From NCBI GenBank assembly GCA_025210345.1, contig JAOARX010000035.1, positions 231,998 through 295,997 of the forward strand: a stretch of DNA of 64,000 bases, written 5' to 3'. The translations under genes and the position numbers were made by a program. This DNA is from Pelagimonas sp. GTDB lineage: Bacteria; Pseudomonadota; Alphaproteobacteria; Rhodobacterales; Rhodobacteraceae. This document shows positions 45,879-55,248 of this stretch, piece after piece. The notes below the pieces were generated by a model. The model was not told where the DNA came from, made no database searches, and was given only the letters and a program-made list of their open reading frames with translations. Within the stretch, counting starts at the first letter, position 1. Each line of letters starts with the position of its first letter.

Positions 45879-46472
45879 CTATTGCGCCCTTTCCCAAACT
45901 TCGAAATCCGCAGCGCATTTGCGGCGCAGCTTGGCCTCTGTTTCGGGCGACAACTCAAGATCGCGTTTCGGGGAAATGTTGCTGCGCGGCAGGTCAATCG
46001 GGCGCCCCAGCCGCTCTTCGAGAAAGCCGATCAGGGCAGATTGGTTTTCATATTTGAACAGATGGCTGACCGAGACACCATTGGGGCGCGGTTCTATGAA
46101 TTTTGCCTGGCTGCCCACATTGGCAAAGGCGGGGCGATCGCCCTTTGCATAGGCCTGACAGAAATCGTCAAACCGGATCCCCTTGGTCGAGGTCGGGCGC
46201 CCATCCAGAAAAGGCCGCTGACGATAGCGGTACCAGGACCCAAGCCAGCTGATGGGTTCGCGGATGACGGCAAGCAGTTCCATATCCTCGCCGCCCACCT
46301 TTTCGAACATGGGCCGGAAAAAGCGGTTATAGCGATAGACCGGCGCGTGTTTCAGCTCGGGGGGATTCGAGACGACCATGGAGGCCGAGGGGCCCAACGC
46401 CTCTTCATAGGCCGATGTTCCGGTCTTGGGCACCGCCAGCACAACCAGCCGTTCTTTCCAAAATACCAGCAT
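45879..46472 (-). CDS. Sulfotransferase-family protein
   Basis: A 197-residue protein with a PAPS 5'-phosphosulfate loop (VLAVPKTGTSAYEEAL near residue 15) and a 3'-phosphate-type segment (LLAVIREPISWLGSWYRYR near 95). It is shorter than typical sulfotransferases (~250-300). ATG 46472 follows AAGGGA; a TTG two codons earlier is possible. The acceptor is unknown. It converges with cckA and is divergent from recA. Confidence 0.78.
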   Translation of the reverse strand: MLVFWKERLVVLAVPKTGTSAYEEALGPSASMVVSNPPELKHAPVYRYNRFFRPMFEKVGGEDMELLAVIREPISWLGSWYRYRQRPFLDGRPTSTKGIRFDDFCQAYAKGDRPAFANVGSQAKFIEPRPNGVSVSHLFKYENQSALIGFLEERLGRPIDLPRSNISPKRDLELSPETEAKLRRKCAADFEVWERAQ

Positions 46473-46513
46473 TTGCAATCCCTTGCTGTTAGACCAGACG
46501 CCTTTACCCTCTT

Positions 46514-46533
46514 TTAACCCTGCTGTGGGTTAA
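46514..46533. repeat. Inverted repeat in the recA upstream region
   Basis: TTAACCC (46514-46520), spacer TGCTGT, GGGTTAA (46527-46533). A third TTAA with the same flank (GGGTTAA) recurs at 46583-46589. They resemble CtrA half-sites (TTAACC) but not at N7 spacing. Possible operator for the divergent sulfotransferase gene or recA. Confidence 0.4.
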
Positions 46534-46553
46534 TGAAAATGAAAAGAATTACC

Positions 46554-46606
46554 TTGAAATGTTCTCGTTAAGTTCTCATAAGGGTTAATGAGAACGAGTG
46601 GTGAAC
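46554..46606 (+). promoter_or_regulatory. recA promoter with two LexA (SOS) boxes
   Basis: -35 TTGAAA (46554-46559), 17-base spacer, -10 CATAAG (46577-46582). The spacer contains GTTC-TCGTTAA-GTTC (46561-46575), an exact alphaproteobacterial SOS box. A second box in reverse orientation, GAAC-GAGTGGT-GAAC (46592-46606), covers the expected start site. Both would block RNA polymerase when LexA is bound. Confidence 0.8.
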
Positions 46607-46658
46607 AAAACCCTTTGATTGCCCCGCTTTGCGGCTTGTGGAATAAGGACAAAAGTTA

Positions 46659-47726
46659 ATGGCAACGGCAGATCTTCTTTCGATGGACAACAAGCGCAAC
46701 GCGGACAAGCAAAAGGCGCTCGACAGCGCCCTGGCCCAGATCGAACGTCAGTTCGGCAAAGGGTCGATCATGAAACTTAATGACGGCGCCAAGATGGATG
46801 TCGAGGCCAGCTCGACCGGGTCTTTGGGGCTGGATATCGCGCTGGGGATTGGGGGTCTGCCCATGGGGCGGATCGTGGAAATCTACGGGCCGGAAAGCTC
46901 GGGGAAGACCACGCTGACCCTGCATTGCGTCGCGGAACAGCAAAAGCGCGGCGGGGTCTGTGCCTTTGTCGATGCGGAACACGCCCTTGACCCGCAATAT
47001 GCCAAAAAGCTGGGGGTCGATCTGGATGAGCTGCTGATTTCACAGCCCGACACCGGTGAACAGGCGCTGGAAATCACCGATACGCTGGTGCGTTCGGGCG
47101 CGGTGAACATGGTCGTTGTCGACTCGGTTGCGGCGTTGACGCCGAAATCGGAACTCGAAGGGGATATGGGCGACAGCAATGTGGGTGTGCAGGCCCGCCT
47201 GATGAGCCAGGCGATGCGCAAGCTGACCGGGTCGATCTCGCGGTCGAACTGTATGGTGATCTTCATCAACCAGATCCGCATGAAAATTGGTGTAATGTTC
47301 GGCTCGCCCGAGACCACGACCGGGGGCAATGCGCTCAAGTTTTACAGCTCGGTGCGGCTGGACATCCGCCGCATTGGCGCGATCAAGGACCGGGACGAAG
47401 TGGTTGGTAACGCCACCCGCGTGAAGGTTGTCAAAAACAAGGTGGCCCCGCCGTTCAAACAGGTGGAATTCGACATCATGTATGGCGAAGGCATCTCGAA
47501 GATGGGCGAGTTGTTGGACCTTGGCGTCAAGGCGGGCGTCGTGGATAAATCCGGGTCGTGGTTCAGCTATGGTGACGAACGGATCGGGCAGGGGCGCGAG
47601 AACGCCAAGAATTTCCTGCGCGAAAACAGCCGGATGTCGCTTGAGATCGAGGATAAGATCCGCGCGGCGCATGGGCTTGATTTCGACATGGCCAAGGATG
47701 ACCCCGATCTCGTCGATGACGAGTGA
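46659..47726 (+). CDS. recA: RecA recombinase
   Basis: A 355-residue recombinase. Seen: [21 protein letters not shown], Walker [31 protein letters not shown], the DNA-binding loop 2 [21 protein letters not shown], and the acidic C-terminus. RecA forms filaments on single-stranded DNA, drives strand exchange and stimulates LexA self-cleavage. The two SOS boxes upstream fit its usual autoregulation. Confidence 0.99.
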   Translation: MATADLLSMDNKRNADKQKALDSALAQIERQFGKGSIMKLNDGAKMDVEASSTGSLGLDIALGIGGLPMGRIVEIYGPESSGKTTLTLHCVAEQQKRGGVCAFVDAEHALDPQYAKKLGVDLDELLISQPDTGEQALEITDTLVRSGAVNMVVVDSVAALTPKSELEGDMGDSNVGVQARLMSQAMRKLTGSISRSNCMVIFINQIRMKIGVMFGSPETTTGGNALKFYSSVRLDIRRIGAIKDRDEVVGNATRVKVVKNKVAPPFKQVEFDIMYGEGISKMGELLDLGVKAGVVDKSGSWFSYGDERIGQGRENAKNFLRENSRMSLEIEDKIRAAHGLDFDMAKDDPDLVDDE

Positions 47727-47742
47727 GCCTTGAAAAACAACG

Positions 47743-47766
47743 GGCGCCCCCCGGGGCGCCTTTTTT
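47743..47766 (+). terminator. Terminator of recA
   Basis: GGCGCCCC (47743-47750) and GGGGCGCC (47753-47760), followed by six T. Seventeen bases after the recA stop. Confidence 0.92.
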
Positions 47767-47783
47767 CTTGTGTCGACAATCTA

Positions 47784-47799
47784 TCTGACCTAAGTCAGA
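47784..47799. promoter_or_regulatory. Operator-like palindrome before the MarR-GNAT gene
   Basis: TCTGAC (47784-47789), CTAA, GTCAGA (47794-47799), immediately before ATG 47804. MarR-type regulators commonly repress themselves from such sites. A related TGTCGAC lies just upstream (47771-47777). Confidence 0.5.
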
Positions 47800-47803
47800 C
47801 AAT

Positions 47804-48688
47804 ATGACGCTTGACCAAATCTCTCGCTTTCGCCGCCTGAGCCGCGCCGTGACCACGTTTACCGGGGCGCTTGATACGTCGTTCCTGGGTCTTGGTCGGC
47901 CGCTTGGGTCTGCGCGTGTTTTGAACGCGATTGGCCATGGGATCGGGGATGTGGGCGCGTTGCGCCAATATCTTCAGCTTGATTCCGGCCTGATGAGCCG
48001 CCTGCTGCGCGGGTTGGAGCAAGAGGGGCTGATTGAAACCCGACCCGGGGACAAAGACGCGCGCAAACGCGTGGCCGTGTTGACGGAGCTGGGGCGAATC
48101 GAATTCGAGAAATACGAAGCCCTGTCCAACCGCGCCGCCGAAGGGGCGTTAGAGCGCTATGGGAACACGGAGCAACTGTTGCAGGCGATGGATCTGGTGG
48201 CGACGGTTCTGGGGCAAGATCAGATCCGGATACAGGTCGCAGACCCCGACGATCAGCGCATTCAGGCCTGCTGTCAGGCGTATTATGACGAGATTTCCGA
48301 CATCTTCGGCACCCGTTTTGACCCGGTTCTGGGCGGGGACCCCGAAGGGGATGCCATGCGCCCACCGCGCGGTGTGTTTCTTTTGGCACTGTCAGATGGG
48401 TTGCCGATCGGGTGTTGTGCGCTGAAAGATCAGCGGGACGCCTTGGGTGAGGTCAAACGTCTTTGGGTCTCGCCCGCCGCACGGGGGCTGTCGCTGTCAA
48501 AACGGTTGATGGCCGAGATCGAAACCCATGCGCGCGCCTTGGGGATGACGCGTTTGCAGTTGGACACCAACGGCAAGCTGACCGCCGCGCGCAGGTTGTA
48601 TGAGCGCAGCGGCTGGCGCGAGATTGCGCGCTATAACGACAACCCCTATGCCGAACATTTCTATGAGAAAGACCTGCGCGAAGGGTGA
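47804..48688 (+). CDS. MarR-type regulator fused to GNAT acetyltransferase
   Basis: A 294-residue fusion. Residues ~1-140 are a MarR winged-helix domain (ALRQYLQLDSGLMSRLLRGLEQEGLIETRPGDKDARKRVAVLTELGRIEFEKYEAL). Residues ~145-294 are a GNAT domain with the acetyl-CoA turn VSPAARGLSLSKRLMAEIETHARALGM and LYERSGWREIARYNDNPYAEHFYEKDL. This bifunctional architecture is known and widespread but its ligands are mostly uncharacterised. The start codon follows its putative operator with almost no leader, so repression would be tight. Confidence 0.88.
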   Translation: MTLDQISRFRRLSRAVTTFTGALDTSFLGLGRPLGSARVLNAIGHGIGDVGALRQYLQLDSGLMSRLLRGLEQEGLIETRPGDKDARKRVAVLTELGRIEFEKYEALSNRAAEGALERYGNTEQLLQAMDLVATVLGQDQIRIQVADPDDQRIQACCQAYYDEISDIFGTRFDPVLGGDPEGDAMRPPRGVFLLALSDGLPIGCCALKDQRDALGEVKRLWVSPAARGLSLSKRLMAEIETHARALGMTRLQLDTNGKLTAARRLYERSGWREIARYNDNPYAEHFYEKDLREG

Positions 48689-48825
48689 GCGCGGCCTTTG
48701 GATATTTTCAAAGAGATGAAGCCCAAACCGGTCATTGAAACAGCGGCGCTGCGCCTTATGGACAGCGGGCGCGCGGGGCGGTACATCTGCTTGAAATTCT
48801 CTGCCCCCGATGAGGCCCCGATACC

Positions 48826-51501
48826 ATGGCAAGTCTGAACGACATCCGTTCCACCTTTTTGAACTATTTTGGCAAGCAGGGGCACGAGATCGTGCAATCC
48901 AGCCCCCTTGTGCCGCGCAATGACCCGACCTTGATGTTCGTGAATTCGGGCATGGTGCAGTTCAAGAACTGTTTCACCGGCGTTGACAAGCGCGATTATG
49001 TGCGGGCCACCACCGCGCAGAAATGTGTGCGCGCGGGCGGCAAGCACAACGATCTGGACAATGTGGGCTATACCGCGCGCCACCACACGTTTTTTGAAAT
49101 GCTGGGGAACTTTTCCTTTGGCGACTATTTCAAACACGAGGCGATCCCATTTGCCTGGGAGCTGATCACCAAGGAATTCGAAATTCCCAAGGATAAGCTT
49201 TACACCACGGTGTATCACACCGATGACGAGGCCTTTGAGATCTGGAAAAAGGTCGGCGTGCCTGAGGATCGGATCATCCGCATCGCGACCTCTGACAACT
49301 TTTGGCAGATGGGGCCGACCGGGCCCTGTGGTCCGTGCACCGAGATTTTCTATGACCATGGCGATCACATCTGGGGCGGCCCTCCGGGATCGCCTGAGGA
49401 AGACGGCGACCGTTTCATTGAAATCTGGAATGTCGTTTTCATGCAAAACGAGCAGTTCGAAGATGGCTCGATGGTGGATCTGGACATGCAGTCCATCGAC
49501 ACCGGCATGGGGCTGGAACGGATCGGCGCGCTGTTGCAGGGCAGCCATGACAACTATGACACCGATCTGTTCAAAGCGCTGATCGAAGCCAGCGCCCATG
49601 CCACCAACGTTGATCCCTATGGCGACAAGAACGTGCATCACCGCGTGATCGCCGATCACCTGCGGTCGACCTCTTTCCTGATTGCGGATGGGGTGATGCC
49701 GTCGAATGACGGGCGCGGCTATGTTCTGCGTCGCATCATGCGCCGGGCCATGCGTCATGCGCATTTGCTGGGGGCCCAGGATCCGGTCATGCACGCGCTG
49801 GTGCCGACGCTGGTGCAGCAGATGGGCGCGGCCTATCCCGAACTTGGGCAGGCGCAGGCTTTGATCGAAGAATCGCTGCTGCTGGAAGAAACCCGTTTCA
49901 AGAAGACCCTCGATCGCGGGTTGAAACTGTTGGATGATGAGGTGGCCGATCTGGATGAGGGCGCGCCTTTGTCAGGGCAGGCGGCGTTCAAACTGTATGA
50001 CACCTATGGGTTCCCGCTTGATCTAACGCAGGATGCGCTGCGTGAAAAAGGCCGCGAAGTGGACACCGACGGCTTTGACAGCGCCATGGAAGAACAAAAA
50101 GCCAAGGCGCGCGCGGCCTGGTCCGGATCGGGTGACGCTGCGGATAACGCGGTCTGGTTCGATGTCCTGGACGCGGGTGAGGCGACCGATTTCCTGGGCT
50201 ACGACTCTGAGAAGGCCGAGGGGCAGGTCAACGCTCTTATCGTCGATGGGGCCATGGTGGATGCATTGGCCCCGGGTGTTGAGGGCTGGATTGTCACCAA
50301 CCAGACGCCCTTTTACGCGGAATCCGGTGGTCAGGTGGGGGACACCGGCGTGATCCGTCGTTTGGAGAACCGCGAAGAGGTGGCCAAAGTCACGGACACC
50401 AAGAAATTCGCCGATGGCAAGATCTTTGCCCATAAGGTCGAGATGGAACAGGGCACCATCGTTACGGGCGATCCGGTTGAGCTTGAGGTCAATCACGCCC
50501 GCCGCGGGAACATCCGCTCGAACCACTCGGCCACGCACCTGTTGCACGAAGCCCTGCGCCATGCGCTGGGGGACCACGTGGCGCAGCGCGGATCGTTGAA
50601 CGCGCCCGACCGCCTGCGGTTTGACTTTAGCCACAACAAGGCGCTGAGCGCAGATGAGCTGAAAACCGTCGAACAAGAGGTCAACGCCTATATCCGCCAG
50701 AACGCGCCCGTCAGCACCCGGATCATGACCCCGGATGACGCCCGCGAAATTGGCGCCCAGGCGCTGTTTGGAGAAAAATACGGGGACGAGGTTCGCGTGG
50801 TCTCGATGGGGGTTCAGGCCGGATCGGGCAAAGGCACCGACGGCCAGACCTATTCGCTTGAACTGTGTGGCGGCACCCATGTGCGCCAGACCGGCGACAT
50901 TGGTCTGTTTGTTTCGCTGGGGGATAGCGCGTCGTCTGCGGGGGTGCGCCGGATCGAAGCGCTGACCGGTCAGGCCGCGCTGGAATATCTGTCGGATCAG
51001 GACAAGCGCATGACAATGCTGGCGGGCGAGCTGCGGGTGCAGGCCGCGGACGTGCCCGCCCGGGTGAAATCGCTGATGGATGAGCGCAAGAAGCTTGAAA
51101 ACGAAGTGGCCAATCTGCGTCGCGAACTGGCCATGGCCGGGGGTGCGGGGCAGGGCGACGCGGGCGCTGCGCGCGACGTGAATGGGGTGCAATTCGTGGC
51201 GCAGGTCCTGTCGGGCGTGACCGGAAAAGACCTTCCGCCGCTGATTGACGAACATAAATCGCGGATTGGCTCGGGGGCTGTGTTGTTGATCGCGGATGCC
51301 GGGGGCAAGGCGGCGGTGGCCGCCGGTGTGACCGATGATCTGAAAGACAGGCTGTCCGCCGTTGATCTGGTCAAAGCAGCCGTGGTTGAACTGGGTGGCA
51401 AGGGCGGTGGTGGCCGTCCGGATATGGCGCAGGGTGGGGGCAAAGATGCTGCCAATGCCGATGCCGCCATCCAAGCCGCCGAGGCTGTGATTGCCGGTTG
51501 A
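48826..51501 (+). CDS. alaS: Alanyl-tRNA synthetase
   Basis: An 891-residue class II synthetase. Seen: [39 protein letters not shown], motif 2 region with [18 protein letters not shown], the editing-domain zinc motif [13 protein letters not shown] and [12 protein letters not shown], and a C-terminal C-Ala domain ([24 protein letters not shown] ... [12 protein letters not shown]). Length is normal. It probably shares its transcript with the DUF1330 gene downstream. Confidence 0.98.
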   Translation: MASLNDIRSTFLNYFGKQGHEIVQSSPLVPRNDPTLMFVNSGMVQFKNCFTGVDKRDYVRATTAQKCVRAGGKHNDLDNVGYTARHHTFFEMLGNFSFGDYFKHEAIPFAWELITKEFEIPKDKLYTTVYHTDDEAFEIWKKVGVPEDRIIRIATSDNFWQMGPTGPCGPCTEIFYDHGDHIWGGPPGSPEEDGDRFIEIWNVVFMQNEQFEDGSMVDLDMQSIDTGMGLERIGALLQGSHDNYDTDLFKALIEASAHATNVDPYGDKNVHHRVIADHLRSTSFLIADGVMPSNDGRGYVLRRIMRRAMRHAHLLGAQDPVMHALVPTLVQQMGAAYPELGQAQALIEESLLLEETRFKKTLDRGLKLLDDEVADLDEGAPLSGQAAFKLYDTYGFPLDLTQDALREKGREVDTDGFDSAMEEQKAKARAAWSGSGDAADNAVWFDVLDAGEATDFLGYDSEKAEGQVNALIVDGAMVDALAPGVEGWIVTNQTPFYAESGGQVGDTGVIRRLENREEVAKVTDTKKFADGKIFAHKVEMEQGTIVTGDPVELEVNHARRGNIRSNHSATHLLHEALRHALGDHVAQRGSLNAPDRLRFDFSHNKALSADELKTVEQEVNAYIRQNAPVSTRIMTPDDAREIGAQALFGEKYGDEVRVVSMGVQAGSGKGTDGQTYSLELCGGTHVRQTGDIGLFVSLGDSASSAGVRRIEALTGQAALEYLSDQDKRMTMLAGELRVQAADVPARVKSLMDERKKLENEVANLRRELAMAGGAGQGDAGAARDVNGVQFVAQVLSGVTGKDLPPLIDEHKSRIGSGAVLLIADAGGKAAVAAGVTDDLKDRLSAVDLVKAAVVELGGKGGGGRPDMAQGGGKDAANADAAIQAAEAVIAG

Positions 51502-51582
51502 CCATCTGGTCAATTTTACCATTGGTCTTTTCGTCGTTCTGGGTAGAGTGGCGAAAAGACCTTTTTCTTTGGAGGACCCAAA

Positions 51583-51870
51583 ATGCCTGCACTCTGGATC
51601 GCGCATGTTACCGTGACCGATGACGACGCTTACGGCAAATATGCCAAGCTGGCCGGCCCCGCCATTGCCGCCCATGGGGGCAGCTTTATCGCGCGCGGTG
51701 GGCGCTATGTTCAGTTGGAAGGCAAAGAGCGCCCGCGCAATGTTGTGGCCAGGTTCGACACGGTCGAGCAGGCGGTCGAATGCTATCATTCGGACGCCTA
51801 TCAAGAGGCGCTTGGCCATGCGCGTGACGCCTCCGAACGTGAGCTTTTGGTGGTTGAAACATCTGAGTGA
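51583..51870 (+). CDS. DUF1330-family protein
   Basis: A 95-residue dimeric alpha-beta-barrel type protein: ALWIAHVTVTDDDAYGKYAKLAGPAIAAHGGSFIARGG followed by RPRNVVARFDTVEQAVECYHSDAYQEALGHARDAS. GGAGG lies before the ATG. The family is uncharacterised; the fold suggests small-molecule binding. It lies 81 bases after alaS and is followed by a terminator. Confidence 0.9.
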   Translation: MPALWIAHVTVTDDDAYGKYAKLAGPAIAAHGGSFIARGGRYVQLEGKERPRNVVARFDTVEQAVECYHSDAYQEALGHARDASERELLVVETSE

Positions 51871-51907
51871 CCCTTGCATCGGATCCCGGTCCGATAGGGA
51901 TGCGCGG

Positions 51908-51937
51908 AAATCTGCGGGGGGACCTGCGGATTTTTCT
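51908..51937 (+). terminator. Terminator after the DUF1330 gene
   Basis: AAATCTGC (51908-51915) and GCGGATTT (51926-51933), one G-T pair, ten-base loop, then TTCTTT. Confidence 0.65.
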
Positions 51938-52333
51938 TTGGGTTTCAAATAGTCAGGCCATGTCAACATGGACCGATCCAAGAATGGGCAAAAACGTGCC
52001 GGGTTTCAGGCCCGACGCGCGAGCCGCTGCCAGTCCCGTTTTGCGGTCTTTCTGACCTTAGGTGATTCGTGTCAAAGTGGAGGAACTGTTTCCTGAGATA
52101 GAACGGTTCAATGACCTGAAACCTTTGTTTCCGTTTGGGAAATTGAATTGGAATGTGGGCAGATGCGGCGTTTTTGCAAAAAGGTGACGCTGCGACAGGG
52201 AACTGCATTGATTTTCAAGGGTTTTCTTGAATCTTGGTTAATTTTGCCCGGACAAGTCCGGAATTCCTGTCGCGCCAAATCAATTTGATTGGCTACACTT
52301 CTCTCACCGAAATTTTTCTTGGGAGAAAAAATC
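51938..52333. other. Spacer before the tandem secreted-protein genes
   Basis: No gene is supported over almost 400 bases. The right part is AT-rich. A perfect inverted repeat CCGGAC/GTCCGG (52248-52253 and 52256-52261, spacer AA) lies ~75 bases before the next start and could be an operator or leader hairpin. Confidence 0.5.
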
Positions 52334-52609
52334 ATGAAGAAACTGCTCGCTGGCGCAATTCTCGCCACCACCGCTCTGGCCGCACCCGCATCCGCCTGGG
52401 AAAGCCAGGTTGTCGCCTGCTACGACAAAGTCTGGGTTGGTCCGAAGTATAAGTACACCAAAGAACTGGTGATGGCTGGCCACTCTGAGTGGGAGCACCG
52501 CAATGGTCAGATGATCAAAGTCTGGTATCCGCCGGTTTACAAAGAAAAGAAAACCATGGTTTCGAAAGGCTACTACGTGGCCAAAAAAGCCGCTTGCGTG
52601 ACGAAGTAA
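52334..52609 (+). CDS. Small secreted basic protein, tandem paralogue 1
   Basis: A 91-residue protein. The signal peptide MKKLLAGAILATTALAAPASA is clear. The mature ~70 residues have two cysteines (in VVACYDKVWVGPKYKY and AACVTK) and are basic and aromatic-rich (VWYPPVYKEKKTMVSKGYYVAKK). It shares the pattern ACY-x2-V-x-VG-x2-Y ... YP-x-VY-x-E-x-KT ... C with the gene 150 bases downstream. ATG 52334 follows GGGAG. No family recognised. A strong terminator follows directly. Confidence 0.75.
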   Translation: MKKLLAGAILATTALAAPASAWESQVVACYDKVWVGPKYKYTKELVMAGHSEWEHRNGQMIKVWYPPVYKEKKTMVSKGYYVAKKAACVTK

Positions 52610-52630
52610 TTTTTCCTCATGAGCACATCA

Positions 52631-52662
52631 GGGCGCGGGGACTGCCACCCCGCGCCCTTTTT
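52631..52662 (+). terminator. Terminator between the tandem paralogues
   Basis: A perfect ten-base stem GGGCGCGGGG (52631-52640) and CCCCGCGCCC (52648-52657), loop ACTGCCA, then TTTTT. It separates transcription of the two paralogues. Confidence 0.92.
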
Positions 52663-52759
52663 CATGCCTGATCGCTGGCCGCATTGCGATCATGGTTAAT
52701 TCATCATTTCGCCCGATTTCTCCGGCACCTTCGCGCTGTCCGAGCAGTCAACGGAGCCA

Positions 52760-53044
52760 ATGATGAAAAACCTGATTTCCGCCCTGATCCTTGCCCTTTT
52801 GGGCAGCCATGCCGCCGCCGACGCCGCTGACAGCGGCCAGCCTCGCCTGATCGCCTGCTACAAAGAGGTCAAGGTTGGCGCGCAATATTCGGTCAAGAAG
52901 GTCCTGATCAAAAAGGCCGAACGCAAGTATATCAAGCGCGGCGAAGACATCCGTCTGGTGGAATACCCCGCTGTCTACCGCGAAGATAAGACCCTGATCA
53001 AACCCGCGCATGTGGTGATGAAAGAGGTGGTCTGCAAAGACTAA
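52760..53044 (+). CDS. Small secreted basic protein, tandem paralogue 2
   Basis: A 94-residue protein with signal peptide (MKNLISALILALLGSHAAADA). The mature part aligns without gaps to paralogue 1: IACYKEVKVGAQYSVKK against VACYDKVWVGPKYKYTK, and VEYPAVYREDKTLIKP against VWYPPVYKEKKTMVSK, with a terminal Cys in both. Both are Lys-rich, and the second has lost most aromatic residues. Periplasmic or extracellular role unknown. It has its own transcription unit downstream of the terminator. Confidence 0.75.
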   Translation: MMKNLISALILALLGSHAAADAADSGQPRLIACYKEVKVGAQYSVKKVLIKKAERKYIKRGEDIRLVEYPAVYREDKTLIKPAHVVMKEVVCKD

Positions 53045-53146
53045 AGGCGTTTGGCCGGTACGGGGTGTCCGGCACGCCCCATTCGCCTTGCATGATCTTC
53101 GGCTGGGCCTATGGTGCGTCTCGAACGGATGCAATCAGGGGCCGGC

Positions 53147-53872
53147 ATGACCAAAGTTCTTTTGCTCACAGGGGCCAGTCGCGGCATTGGCCATGCCACC
53201 GCACGGCGCTTCTCAGATGAGGGCTGGCGGGTTCTGACCTGTTCGCGTCAACCGTTCCACGAAAGCTGTCCCTGGCCCGGTGGTGAAGACGACCATATCC
53301 AACTGGACCTGTCTGATCCCGCCGACACGATCAACGCCGTCGAGATTATCCGCGACCGTCTGGACGGGCGGCTGGATGCGCTGGTCAACAATGCGGGCAT
53401 TTCCCCCAAGGGGCCAAACGGCGCCCGCCTGAATTCCATCGACACCGACCTGATGGATTGGGGTAAGGTGTTTCACGTCAATTTCTTTGCCCCCATCGTT
53501 CTGGCACGCGGTCTGCGCGAAGAGCTGGTCGCGGCACAGGGCGCGGTGGTCAATGTGACCTCAATCGCCGGATCGCGGGTGCACCCCTTTGCCGGGGCGG
53601 CCTATGCGACCTCCAAGGCGGCGCTGGCGGCTTTGACCCGAGAAATGGCCCATGATTTTGGCCCACAAGGGGTGCGTGTGAATGCCATCGCACCGGGTGA
53701 GATTGAAACATCCATTCTGTCGCCCGGCACCGATAAGATCATCGAAAAGGTTCCCATGCGGCGTATCGGCCAAACCTCAGAGGTGGCGGATGTGGTCTAT
53801 TTCCTGTGTTCCGATCAAGCCAGCTATGTGAACGGCACCGAGATCGAGATCAACGGCGGGCAGCATATTTGA
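53147..53872 (+). CDS. SDR-family oxidoreductase
   Basis: A 241-residue short-chain dehydrogenase. Seen: the cofactor motif TGASRGIGHATARRF, NNAGIS, the catalytic Ser in VVNVTSIAGSRVHPF, and the Tyr-x3-Lys pair in YATSKAALAALTREM, ending VNGTEIEINGGQHI. ATG 53147 follows AGGGGC; in-frame ATGs at 53111 and 53129 are alternatives. The substrate is not predictable. Confidence 0.93.
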   Translation: MTKVLLLTGASRGIGHATARRFSDEGWRVLTCSRQPFHESCPWPGGEDDHIQLDLSDPADTINAVEIIRDRLDGRLDALVNNAGISPKGPNGARLNSIDTDLMDWGKVFHVNFFAPIVLARGLREELVAAQGAVVNVTSIAGSRVHPFAGAAYATSKAALAALTREMAHDFGPQGVRVNAIAPGEIETSILSPGTDKIIEKVPMRRIGQTSEVADVVYFLCSDQASYVNGTEIEINGGQHI

Positions 53873-54289
53873 GTGTGAGAGGGGGCCTGTCGCCAGGATG
53901 TGGGTTTTCTAGAAAGTAAATGAATATCAGACTTTTACGTGACCGCATTTCGCTAAATCGTGATTGTAGCCTTAACCTGATTGCCACTGGAAAAGCCCCT
54001 TCGTGCAATTCCGATAAAACGCAAACACCTGCTTAAAGATCGCTCTTTGGGGTGAGTTGTTGTTTCACGTCATCCGAACGATTTACGTTAATCGTCTTTG
54101 GCTCTAAAAGTCGTGTGAGCGGACAAAGTCAACTTTCACTGCGACCGCGCCAATGGCCGCATTCAGGAAAGCACACAGGCGAAAAAGGTAGATTTTGTTT
54201 CTGCCGACTACACGATTTCAGTGCGCCGGTTGGCCGCAGCAGCGAAGATCTAGCCAGCGTCACGGCGTCGACTTCGGAAAGGCTAAGCC
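53873..54289. other. Gene-free stretch after the SDR gene
   Basis: No supported gene over ~417 bases. Composition is clearly AT-richer than the flanking core genes. No repeats or attachment sites were recognised. Confidence 0.5.
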
Positions 54290-55027
54290 ATGACCAAAGA
54301 TACGAGAGACATGAAGTATTCTCCGGCGGTTGACTTTCTTGCTATGCAACATCGACACCGAGTAGCGGTTCGGGAAGCGTTTAAACAAGAAGCAAGGGAT
54401 TTTCTTCTCGCACATGAGTTTGTGCTGAGCGGGATTACATCCTGCCTAGAGCGCTTTAGCGGTAAGAAATGGTCTGCCGATCTAGATGAATCTATCAGAT
54501 CGAAGGTCGAGCAGACAGCTCAGCTATCAGCTCTATTCCTACAGGGTATCGATCCTTGCGAAGCAGCAATATCCGAAGGGCTCTACGGCCAAGCCGCTAC
54601 TCTGGTACGCCAACAGATGGAAATCCTAGGCGCAATCGATGAAGTTTGGATCGACAAGCGGAATCCTCGTTCAACCCCAAAGGTAAGCAGCCTGCCGAAA
54701 GATATTCGCCAACACTACGGCGGCCTCTCCGAACTCGCGCACGCCGCTGTTCCAGATTATCTGAAAAGCATGCACACGGACACCAAAGGAGACCTCGTCG
54801 GCGCTGCCATAGTACCCACTCTCAACAAGGAGGTGGCTTTGTTTTTGTACCGGATTGAGCTTGGATTGCTCTTCCTGTTCGCTGAGAGGCAGGAAAATAC
54901 ACTCAAAGCGGCTTACGAAGAGGAAGTTTTCATCGCCTCAGAGCTCAAGCTTTTAGGTGCAGCAGTGTCAGCGGCAAACAAAGCCGCTGAAAAAATCAGT
55001 GATCTTCCAAACACCGATCCGGCCTGA
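54290..55027 (+). CDS. Unknown soluble protein, likely acquired
   Basis: A 245-residue protein from ATG 54290 (GAAAGG upstream). It is predicted mostly helical, soluble, without signal peptide. Elements such as GIDPCEAAISEGLYGQAATLVRQQMEILGAIDEVW and YGGLSELAHAAVPDYLK resemble a broad class of uncharacterised helical proteins often seen in genomic islands, but I cannot assign a family. Codon use is more AT-rich than its neighbours and it is isolated between gene-poor stretches, which suggests horizontal transfer. Confidence 0.65.
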   Translation: MTKDTRDMKYSPAVDFLAMQHRHRVAVREAFKQEARDFLLAHEFVLSGITSCLERFSGKKWSADLDESIRSKVEQTAQLSALFLQGIDPCEAAISEGLYGQAATLVRQQMEILGAIDEVWIDKRNPRSTPKVSSLPKDIRQHYGGLSELAHAAVPDYLKSMHTDTKGDLVGAAIVPTLNKEVALFLYRIELGLLFLFAERQENTLKAAYEEEVFIASELKLLGAAVSAANKAAEKISDLPNTDPA

Positions 55028-55215
55028 TCAACTTCAAGAATGAAACCGAAACGCAAGATTGGCCGATCCCGTAAAACAGTCGCTATTGTCACATTTTCTG
55101 CAACACGCTGAGGAACAGACATTGGGGCGGAGCGCCGCATCCGTCGAAGGGGCTCAAAGCCGACACTCACGGATCGCTTATTTAAAGGCCCGGAGCCGGA
55201 ATAATACAAAAGAAA

Positions 55216-55243
55216 AAAGCCCCCCGAAAATCCGGGGGGCTTT
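55216..55243 (-). terminator. Terminator of typA
   Basis: AAAGCCCCCCG (55216-55226) and CGGGGGGCTTT (55233-55243), a perfect 11-bp stem, with a run of A on the plus strand giving a U-tract for the minus-strand typA transcript. It is six bases from the typA stop. Confidence 0.92.
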
Positions 55244-55248
55244 CTCAA

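Noticed and set aside
50023..51981. Very long open frame (652 codons) on the minus strand antisense to alaS
   Set aside because: It mirrors a certain gene, has no family content, and is explained by GC-rich third positions of alaS. The same holds for the minus-strand frame 48661-49794.
54052..54333. 93-codon plus-strand frame before the unknown helical protein
   Set aside because: It overlaps the start of the better-supported gene, has no ribosome site and no recognisable content.
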